DNA of 7,064 nucleotides from an uncultured Prevotella sp. Lineage in GTDB: Bacteria > Bacteroidota > Bacteroidia > Bacteroidales > Bacteroidaceae. A model generated the notes under the pieces. The model saw only the letters and a list, made by a program, of their open reading frames with translations, did not search any database and had not been told where the DNA came from. Each line of letters starts with the position of its first letter. The first letter of the stretch is position 1. Made by a program: the position numbers and the translations under genes. Shown one piece after another: positions 1-6,046 of the stretch. Location of the stretch: positions 1-7,064 of the forward strand of contig CAJPPF010000117.1 in assembly GCA_905372445.1 (NCBI GenBank), written 5' to 3'.

Positions 1-118
1 ACGTATAACCAATATGGGCTTACTTTTTGTTTCAAGTAGTAAGTATTACTAAAAATATTTCTTTTAGTTTTATGTCTTCCACGAGCCGATAAAGGGCGGG
101 CATTTGCCGGCAGGTGTA

Positions 119-142
119 GGGGCGTGATTTATCACGTTCCGC
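119..142 (+). repeat. Left arm of inverted palindromic repeat pair
   Basis: This 24-base unit matches the reverse complement of 257-280 at 23 of 24 positions; the only difference is G at 122. Its core CGTGATTTATCACG is itself a palindrome (CGTGA, TTTA, TCACG), so each arm can fold alone as well as pair with the other. Similarity continues imperfectly outside the arm: GGTG at 113-116 mirrors CACC at 285-288 with a small gap. The layout resembles REP/BIME-type or MITE-type interspersed elements; the class is an inference because copy number elsewhere cannot be seen. Confidence 0.8.
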
Positions 143-207
143 CTCCGCCTTGCATTTCTCCGCCTCCGTCGGGGGCATTGTCGTGCTGTGGGACGTTGCC
201 TCCGCCT
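140..207. repeat. Short GCCTCCG direct repeats in the spacer
   Basis: CGCCTCCG occurs at 140-147 and 161-168, and the ten-base word GCCTCCGCCT occurs at 141-150 and again at 198-207. The first and last copies are also preceded by ACGTT (134-138 and 193-197), giving a longer degenerate direct repeat ACGTT(CC)GCCTCCGCCT. The last copy is framed by GGGAC (190-194) and GTCCC (211-215), the same ends as in the flanking palindromic arms, so it may be a decayed internal copy of the element. No coding or regulatory role is evident. Confidence 0.5.
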
Positions 208-256
208 GATGTCCCTTTTAAAGGGAATCATTGTCATTCGTCATTGTTTTATGAAT

Positions 257-280
257 GCGGAACGTGATAAATCACGTCCC
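257..280 (-). repeat. Right arm of inverted palindromic repeat pair
   Basis: This is the inverted partner of 119-142, starting 114 bases after it. Read on the minus strand, the direction of the operon transcript, it forms a nine-pair stem GGGACGUGA/UCACGUUCC (one G-U pair) around a UUUA loop. The arm lies about 70 bases past the stop codon of the last operon gene. That position would suit a 3'-end RNA hairpin that slows exonuclease decay, as REP elements do in enterobacteria. There is no T-run after it, so it is not a typical intrinsic terminator. Confidence 0.8.
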
Positions 281-349
281 TTCGCACCATTTCCCCATAG
301 ACGCAAAGACAGTCTTTAGAGAAAAGAACTTATCCTGAACATGCCTATC

Positions 350-910
350 TTACTGATATTTCTTAATCCATTGAGCCATAGAAAGGGAGTCGGTAACATA
401 ATCTCGCTCCGTGAGGTCGCCGTCAACAGCCTCCTTTATGGAGAATCCATTCAGACGAGCATAGCGTATGGCTTCGCTGAAATATTCCTCATAGTCGGGC
501 GTAACCCCTGAAGGAGGCACAACATTGAGGTCGAACTCAAGAGGTAACATTCCCTGAGGCTCCACATTGCAATAGAGGCGTATGGTATGGTGAACGTATC
601 CTATGTTCTTTGTAGCTTTGAAAGTGAAGTGCATGGTCAATTTCTTTTCAGGATATATCACTATGCGCTTATTCTGATTCACTGTAATGCAGCCACATGA
701 CGGCTGAACATCAGTTATGATTAACGGGCTTTCGCCTATATTGATCACATCATAGTAGATTTCCAACTCATCACCCAAATTGATGGGGTTATAGTGTCTC
801 ACTGGGTCTGTCACCATTACACGTGTGGGTCCCACCTTACGGTTGCATCCTGTCATCACCGAGAGTAACAGCAGAAACAGTGAAAGTCTGTATACGGTAA
901 ACTTCTTCAT
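350..910 (-). CDS. DUF1573 family putative lipoprotein
   Basis: A 186-residue exported protein. The N-terminus has a basic start (MKK), a hydrophobic run at about residues 8-19, and a lipobox MTGC placing the lipidated cysteine at Cys22. Residues about 40-130 carry the DUF1573 hallmark: an N-I-G-x-x-P-L-x-I-x-x-V segment (57-68) leading to SCGC at 71-74, within a beta-rich Ig/ASPM-like domain. The function of DUF1573 proteins is not established; many in Bacteroidota are lipoproteins or part of larger envelope proteins. After the domain comes a charged, mostly helical tail (about 138-186) that is not part of the usual motif. The ATG start at 908-910 lies 8 bases after the stop of the preceding gene, so it is probably co-transcribed as the last gene of the operon. 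Its link to polysaccharide export is inferred from position only. Confidence 0.87.
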   Translation of the reverse strand: MKKFTVYRLSLFLLLLSVMTGCNRKVGPTRVMVTDPVRHYNPINLGDELEIYYDVINIGESPLIITDVQPSCGCITVNQNKRIVIYPEKKLTMHFTFKATKNIGYVHHTIRLYCNVEPQGMLPLEFDLNVVPPSGVTPDYEEYFSEAIRYARLNGFSIKEAVDGDLTERDYVTDSLSMAQWIKKYQ

Positions 911-918
911 ACGTATGG

Positions 919-3042
919 TTATTTCTTTTTTACTACTATTTCGTCAATCGCCAGTTTGCGTGAGCTTGTATAGATTCGCATTTCTATAGGTACGTCGGCT
1001 CTGGCTTTCAGAGTAGACACGCTCATCTCGTTACGTGTGCATTCCTTAACTCCTGTGTTTTTATACTCTGCCCTGCCACACATCTTATCGCCCTGCCAGA
1101 GTTCTATTCTTGTGGGCAGACCAAGCTTCCAGCGTGACATATTAAGGATTCCCAGTGTGAACGTTATGTTTTCTTCGTTAATGGCAGGGAATTTAAGCGA
1201 TAACATACCATTCACATTTGCGATGCTCCACGCCACATTCCAGTCCATGGGAATACCTAACAAACCGTCTGTAAGACGTTTCGCGGCATCTTCGTCCAAG
1301 GCATCACACTTCGGGAAATTACCGTGCAGCAGATTCTCTTCTGTAGAGACTTCCGTAGGGTTGTTTCTCAGATAGGAGATATACTGATCAAGCGTAAAGC
1401 CATCTTCTCTGTAAAACTTCATGTCAGGAAATGTACGGTGCCCATTGAGAATATCGAGATACATATTCTTCTCCTCGTTCGTCAGAGAAATATAGCGTGC
1501 CCTTGCCATCTCCGTCATGGTGAAAGTCATTCCGGTCAGTAGCCAGTTGAGCTTATGTCGCTCTTTACCCTTGATATGCTTTGATACAGAATCCAGTTCG
1601 TGAAAAAACTGCTTAAATTCTGTGGGACGTATGTAAGCATTCACCGCATCGTTAATGCTGCCATACATCTGAAGGGGTTTGTTATACTCTCTTACGCGCT
1701 GTTCCAAGGTGAGGTAATAGCGTGAGAGGATATCTGCTGAAACAGGGTAGTTCTTTTTCAGGAATCGTTCAATACCTTTCTCCATGTTCATATCAGGAGA
1801 AATCATGAGACAAGCCTTCATATAAGTCTGAAGGTCGCCGAATGAGGTATGCGATTCCCCACTGTCGTTGAAGATGACACCATTCACTCCAAACGAGCGG
1901 CACATCTGAAGACGCTCCTGAATGATGCTGATTACAGGGAATGTACTGAGGTAATTATCGAAATTACGTGAGTAGTCCCATACGTAAACGGTCTTCGTCA
2001 CATTCTTCCAGCTTTTTATCAATTCATGGAATTTATCAGCTGCAGGAGTATTGATATTGTTATACTTTAGAGGAAAGTCTATGGCGCTGAGCAGTACGCC
2101 TGTATTGGGTGGCATTCTGCGTGACGGCACACTCCGGGTGGTGAGGTAGCATGATGTGAAAAACTCGTAATCGGGATATTTCTCTGCCAGCATCTTTACC
2201 AAGGCAGTCACAGCACCCGTAGCAGAATTAGCCGTGTTGCCCAATGCCCGGCATGAGGGACATAGGCATACATCATTATTGTCTTGCGGCATTATCGCAA
2301 ATCGTACGGTCTGCCCTTTCTTGCCATGACGACCGTAATTGTCGTCTATCCATGCAGTGACGGCATCCTTCGTAGCCTTGGAAGAGAAGCAATATTGCCC
2401 CTTCATACGCACGTCGTTTACCAAAGCATATATTTCGTCGCTATTAGCGTTCTCCAGCATTCGTCCGAAGTTATGTCCCCAGATTGCCCAATCGAAATCT
2501 ATATTGCCGGCGCCAAGGATGCCAAACAGGTCTTCATCTCTGTTGCTCGCTGAATAAATGCTACGGTAGTCAAATGCCATTGTCAGTGTTGTATCCACGC
2601 CTAACTCAAACATGGAGGGAGGGAGGTCTGACACATCCAATCGCTTGTCCTCCTTGCCACACATATCTATATATTGATATATCAGCCAGAGCATGTGCTC
2701 ATCATCGCAAGCCGACAAAAAGGTATCATCATGATCGTAATGAATCGAGCAGTCTTCTTTCATCTGTGCGTCAATGTGAACACTCACGCGTTTCTCTCCC
2801 GGCTCCGACTCTTTAAGGTTTTTCACTACCAGACCTTTCAATTCGCTTCGGTTCTGCATGTGAGAATATAAGTAATCTGCCCAATGGTTGTCAGAGGTGT
2901 TTTCTGAGAGGGGTATCACGTTGTAATAGTTGTCTATCGGTTTTGCCTGAATGCCACAACTGGTGAAAAGAAAAGCTACCAATGCTATCGAGTTCAATTC
3001 GCTCAATCTGGCTTTTTTAAAAAGAAATTCTAAGTGCGACAT
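919..3042 (-). CDS. DUF4838 glycoside-hydrolase-like putative lipoprotein
   Basis: A 707-residue envelope protein. After a basic N-terminus (KKAR, residues 9-12) and a short hydrophobic stretch, FTSC fits a loose Bacteroidota lipobox with lipidation at Cys29; cleavage after IQA (residue 33) by signal peptidase I is the alternative. Residues about 50-130 resemble the small alpha/beta domain found before the barrel in GH20- and GH67-like enzymes. The core, about 170-450, matches DUF4838 as I know it: NDVCLCPSC (256-264), YVWDYSRNF (353-361), then GVNGVIFNDSGE (385-396) and GDLQTYMKA (402-410), probably a TIM-barrel-like fold. Residues about 575-707 look like a beta-sandwich carbohydrate-binding or discoidin-type domain ending in AIDEIVV. 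Catalytic residues are not established; D355 and E396 are only candidates. The ATG overlaps the preceding gene by 26 bases and no other Met occurs before the lipobox, which supports this start. By position it could trim, modify or bind the exported glycan. Confidence 0.85.
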   Translation of the reverse strand: MSHLEFLFKKARLSELNSIALVAFLFTSCGIQAKPIDNYYNVIPLSENTSDNHWADYLYSHMQNRSELKGLVVKNLKESEPGEKRVSVHIDAQMKEDCSIHYDHDDTFLSACDDEHMLWLIYQYIDMCGKEDKRLDVSDLPPSMFELGVDTTLTMAFDYRSIYSASNRDEDLFGILGAGNIDFDWAIWGHNFGRMLENANSDEIYALVNDVRMKGQYCFSSKATKDAVTAWIDDNYGRHGKKGQTVRFAIMPQDNNDVCLCPSCRALGNTANSATGAVTALVKMLAEKYPDYEFFTSCYLTTRSVPSRRMPPNTGVLLSAIDFPLKYNNINTPAADKFHELIKSWKNVTKTVYVWDYSRNFDNYLSTFPVISIIQERLQMCRSFGVNGVIFNDSGESHTSFGDLQTYMKACLMISPDMNMEKGIERFLKKNYPVSADILSRYYLTLEQRVREYNKPLQMYGSINDAVNAYIRPTEFKQFFHELDSVSKHIKGKERHKLNWLLTGMTFTMTEMARARYISLTNEEKNMYLDILNGHRTFPDMKFYREDGFTLDQYISYLRNNPTEVSTEENLLHGNFPKCDALDEDAAKRLTDGLLGIPMDWNVAWSIANVNGMLSLKFPAINEENITFTLGILNMSRWKLGLPTRIELWQGDKMCGRAEYKNTGVKECTRNEMSVSTLKARADVPIEMRIYTSSRKLAIDEIVVKKK

Positions 3043-5977
3043 GTAGGTTATAGAGATTTTTGTATTTCATTGTGATATTGTCAGAAGATTCATTTTCAGT
3101 ACCTAATCGTAGATTGCTCTGATTATAGAAGGTATGCCATGTTCCGCCAACGGTAAAGCAAAGGTTTGGATTGAAAAGCCATGTGGCGCTTAGTCCCACC
3201 ATAGAGTTGATGTTACTGAATGCTCCCGGCAGACCATAGTTGAGTATGTTCGCCTCGGGCGCGGTACCTGCACCGGCTGTGGCTGAAATGTATGAAGTAC
3301 GGTCAGACAGCGGATAGTAACGTCCTTGGACTGAGGCGTAGCCATACCACTTTTGCGACATCAAAAGTGCATCTACCTTACCACCGACAGAGAACATCTC
3401 GAACTGATGGTTTACACCTATACCACCTGTAAACAAATGGCGACGACGACTGTCCCAATGATCGAATACCCAATTCTTTTTTTCACTGTCATAGCGGTAT
3501 TCCTGCTGGCTGGTGCTGATATTACGATAGCTTACGTGTAAGTCGACGGTCCAGTCTTTGGGCTGCTCAATATCTATAGAAGCATTTGCCTGATACCGTG
3601 CGAAATATCTGTTGCTTATGCCACCGCCCAGCGTCCAGCTCCAGTTTCTTCGTGTGTTATGCGTCCATGAGAACAAGCCCTGAAGTCCCACTCCACCCCC
3701 TTCTTCGTTGTCGGCAGAGCCTTTGTCAACACCTCCATCGCGACCGGCATAGTTGACCGTTGCCGTGAAGGAATTGCTGTTCATTCGATGAGTGTAGCCC
3801 ACAGTAGCCATGCCACGGATGGCAATGTTGTCAGCGTAGCGAGATCTTATGTACTCCATGAAGATATCGTTATGCAGGCTCTTGTTCTTAAGAGTATTCA
3901 TGCGATGTTTGAAGTCGCTCAGCTCCATCAGGGAAGGCTCGTAATATCGTAAGTAATAATGTGCTGAGTCGTATTGGTGTATTGACTCGTATGCCAAGCC
4001 TTTGGCATAGAGTAGCGCCTTGTTTGAACCGTCATATTTCAATGCAATATCAAGTTCCGCAATGGCTTGTGCCCCTTTCTTCTCCTTCACCAGCCGTTCT
4101 GCCATAAGGTCGGTGGTGTTAGAGTGAAGTCTGATGAGCGTGCTGTCGCCCGGAGTGACCAGCAGACGTTCACGCAAGGCTGTAAGCGTATGTACATACA
4201 GACCTTCATCATTCTCCATTCCTGCCCAGCGTGAGAGTATATCTATGTCGTTGGGATATTTCTGAAAGGCTGTCGCCGCATAGTTCTTATATTCCTCTTC
4301 AAGTCCAAGGGTCTTAGCCGTAGACATCACATAAAGAAATCCTTCATGTGAATCAGGGCAGAAGGAAAGATATTCCTTTGACTTTTCATAAGCCTTAGCA
4401 GTAGCTCCGCTGAGAATGAGCTGCTTGATGTGCGGCACTGCTATTTCCTCATACAGATTGACATAGCTGGCTTGCTCAGGCATTGTCTCGGATGTACGCC
4501 TGATTAAAGCAGCCATGAACTGAAGTGCCTCTTCCGATCGTCCGGAATGTGACAGGAGATCAGCATACATCAGAGAATAGTCTCTTTCACTCATACCTGT
4601 GCGACGCATGGCATCCAGCATGACAGATGCCTCCACGTAGTTGTTTTTGCCCATAAGGCAGTTGTACTTTTTCTTTACCGCCGACAGCCATGCTTCTCCT
4701 CCGGTGTTGTGCTTGAGTACAAAGTCAAGATGTGGAATAGCCTCGTCATAGTCGTGTAGCGACATAGCCTGTGATGCCTGTCGGAGATGAAAAACATTAA
4801 GTTCGTCGAGCACATCGGCATTTTTAGGCTGCACTGCAAACAAGCGCTCCAGCACGCTGACGGCTTTCTGCTCTTCTCCCATACGCTTGAGTACTGTATA
4901 TTCCTTATACATCAGCGTCGGGTCGTTCTGACCGTTACGCTTGCGCATCTCTCTGATATATAGCAACGCATCGTCGTAGTATCCTCGACTAATGGAGGTG
5001 TTAAGAAGAAACTGCAACGCCTCCGGGTCTTTGCTCTTCTCATAGACTTTCCCAAACTGGATGTAAGCGTCGTAGTTAAGCGCATCGTAGGCTATTTCCT
5101 TTTCTATGTCTGACATCAATGACTGCAGTGACGAACCAGGGTGTCTCTTTAGATAGTCGCGGAGGAAATCCTTTGCCTGAACGTTGCGATGGAGTTCTCC
5201 TAAGAGACCAATCTTTTTTCTCGCCAGTTCCGTATTATTAGTGGTTTGATTTATACCCTGCTCAGCATAGCTCAGTGCCTCTTCATATCGTCCTTCCGTG
5301 TGCAGCGAGTTAATAATCCAGATATAATAGTCTTTATTTGAAGGGTATATAGCAATAAGTCTCTTCAGTTGTTCTATAGCCTTATGTCTATCGTTACGGT
5401 TGCGTGCATGCAGGTAGAACTCCTCCATATTTCCATATATGATACGTTGTATCTCCTTATCCTCGGGGAACAACTGTATCAGGCGTTGCAACATACGTTC
5501 TACCTCTGCTTTGTTGCCATGCTTCTTATAGAGTTCCATCTTGTCAACCCAGAGTTCGCGCTCATACGGACTGCCTTCAAGAAGTTCGTTGATATAGCAG
5601 ATGGCGGACGAATAGTTTTTCGTCTCGCGCTCCACTTTTACCAGCATACGGCGTGCCCTATTGTTGGCTACGTTATTCTGAAGAGCTCTCACCAAGAAGA
5701 AACGGGCTTTACCCATGTCTTGCTTGTTGAGGAAATATTGTCCCATGAGCTCATTGAGGTTAGACTCTTCCGGGTATAGCTTTATTCCCTCGTCAAGGAG
5801 CTTCTTTCCGGTTTCCCAGTCTGAGGCTTTGTAATATTGTCTTACTGTTTGCTCATAATACACGGGTGTATACTTGTCTATTGCCTCTGCGGGTAGAGAA
5901 GGCGATAGAAAATACATCAACACGCAAAGTCTGACTACGACATTGCGAATATGAAAGAAGTTATGTGGTTGTATCAT
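3017..5977 (-). CDS. TPR-repeat protein with C-terminal YaiO-like outer-membrane barrel
   Basis: From the ATG at 5975-5977 the protein has 986 residues; a TTG three codons upstream (5986) would give 989, and residue numbers below count from that TTG. A signal peptide covers about residues 4-35 (basic HIRNVVVR, hydrophobic CVLMYFL, probable cleavage after AEA). Residues about 40-690 form a long run of roughly 15-18 degenerate TPR-like helical pairs, for example 42-75, 217-250 and 655-688. Residues about 719-989 alternate in beta-barrel fashion, carry GTAPE (907-911) as in YaiO-type barrels, and end in ALRISF with the terminal phenylalanine typical of Bam substrates. This periplasmic-TPR plus barrel plan is that of PgaA, BcsC and PelB, which carry glycans across the outer membrane. 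Together with the upstream GT2 synthase this suggests the exporter of an exopolysaccharide. The barrel, about 270 residues, seems smaller than the 16-strand barrels of those proteins. The 3' end overlaps the next gene. Confidence 0.87.
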   Translation of the reverse strand: MIQPHNFFHIRNVVVRLCVLMYFLSPSLPAEAIDKYTPVYYEQTVRQYYKASDWETGKKLLDEGIKLYPEESNLNELMGQYFLNKQDMGKARFFLVRALQNNVANNRARRMLVKVERETKNYSSAICYINELLEGSPYERELWVDKMELYKKHGNKAEVERMLQRLIQLFPEDKEIQRIIYGNMEEFYLHARNRNDRHKAIEQLKRLIAIYPSNKDYYIWIINSLHTEGRYEEALSYAEQGINQTTNNTELARKKIGLLGELHRNVQAKDFLRDYLKRHPGSSLQSLMSDIEKEIAYDALNYDAYIQFGKVYEKSKDPEALQFLLNTSISRGYYDDALLYIREMRKRNGQNDPTLMYKEYTVLKRMGEEQKAVSVLERLFAVQPKNADVLDELNVFHLRQASQAMSLHDYDEAIPHLDFVLKHNTGGEAWLSAVKKKYNCLMGKNNYVEASVMLDAMRRTGMSERDYSLMYADLLSHSGRSEEALQFMAALIRRTSETMPEQASYVNLYEEIAVPHIKQLILSGATAKAYEKSKEYLSFCPDSHEGFLYVMSTAKTLGLEEEYKNYAATAFQKYPNDIDILSRWAGMENDEGLYVHTLTALRERLLVTPGDSTLIRLHSNTTDLMAERLVKEKKGAQAIAELDIALKYDGSNKALLYAKGLAYESIHQYDSAHYYLRYYEPSLMELSDFKHRMNTLKNKSLHNDIFMEYIRSRYADNIAIRGMATVGYTHRMNSNSFTATVNYAGRDGGVDKGSADNEEGGGVGLQGLFSWTHNTRRNWSWTLGGGISNRYFARYQANASIDIEQPKDWTVDLHVSYRNISTSQQEYRYDSEKKNWVFDHWDSRRRHLFTGGIGVNHQFEMFSVGGKVDALLMSQKWYGYASVQGRYYPLSDRTSYISATAGAGTAPEANILNYGLPGAFSNINSMVGLSATWLFNPNLCFTVGGTWHTFYNQSNLRLGTENESSDNITMKYKNLYNLHVALRISF

Positions 5978-6046
5978 TACTGACAATATTACGCTGTTTG
6001 TTTTTTCAATGTTCTCTTAATTTTCTTTTCCAATATGCGTTGCACA

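Larger units (their letters stand above)
1..349. other. Non-coding region downstream of the operon
   Basis: No convincing gene is visible on either strand in this stretch, which follows the last gene of the minus-strand operon. It contains a pair of inverted palindromic repeats (119-142 and 257-280), a spacer between them with three copies of a GCCTCCG-type word, a short palindrome at 212-226 (TCCCTTT, T, AAAGGGA), and an AT-rich left part (about 20-80) with a small palindrome at 37-51 (TAGTAA, GTA, TTACTA). None of the hairpins is followed by a T-run in the direction of the operon, so I do not call a rho-independent terminator. What lies left of the window is unknown. Confidence 0.7.

Noticed and set aside
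37..51. TAGTAA-GTA-TTACTA palindrome as an operator or terminator
   Set aside because: It is short and AT-only in most pairs, with no T-run and no adjacent gene in view to regulate.
140..207. Short GC-rich repeats as a CRISPR array
   Set aside because: The repeated words are 8-10 bases at uneven spacing, with no uniform spacers and no cas genes.
212..226. Palindrome TCCCTTT-T-AAAGGGA as an intrinsic terminator
   Set aside because: The loop is one base, the stem is AT-rich in the middle, and no T-run follows on either strand.
305..317. AAAGAC-A-GTCTTT palindrome just after the operon as a terminator
   Set aside because: The single-base loop leaves only a weak four-pair stem in practice and no T-tract follows in the minus direction.
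1037..2871. Several plus-strand open frames of 65-112 codons opposite the DUF4838 gene
   Set aside because: They lie wholly inside a well-supported gene on the other strand, overlap one another, and show no recognisable domain.
5369..5779. A 136-codon plus-strand open frame opposite the TPR repeats
   Set aside because: It is antisense to clear TPR repeat coding; the hydrophobic-looking translation is what the complement of such helices gives, and no family is recognisable.
5984..5986. TTG start for the TPR-barrel gene
   Set aside because: An ATG three codons later (5975-5977) gives a better signal-peptide start, and neither has a Shine-Dalgarno sequence. The TTG remains possible but less likely.
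5984..5991. TAATATTG on the minus strand as a Bacteroidota -7 box (consensus TAnnTTTG) ahead of the TPR gene
   Set aside because: It has one mismatch, the nearest upstream TTG is too close for the usual -33 spacing, and it would place the transcript start almost at the ATG. An operon promoter upstream of the window is more likely.
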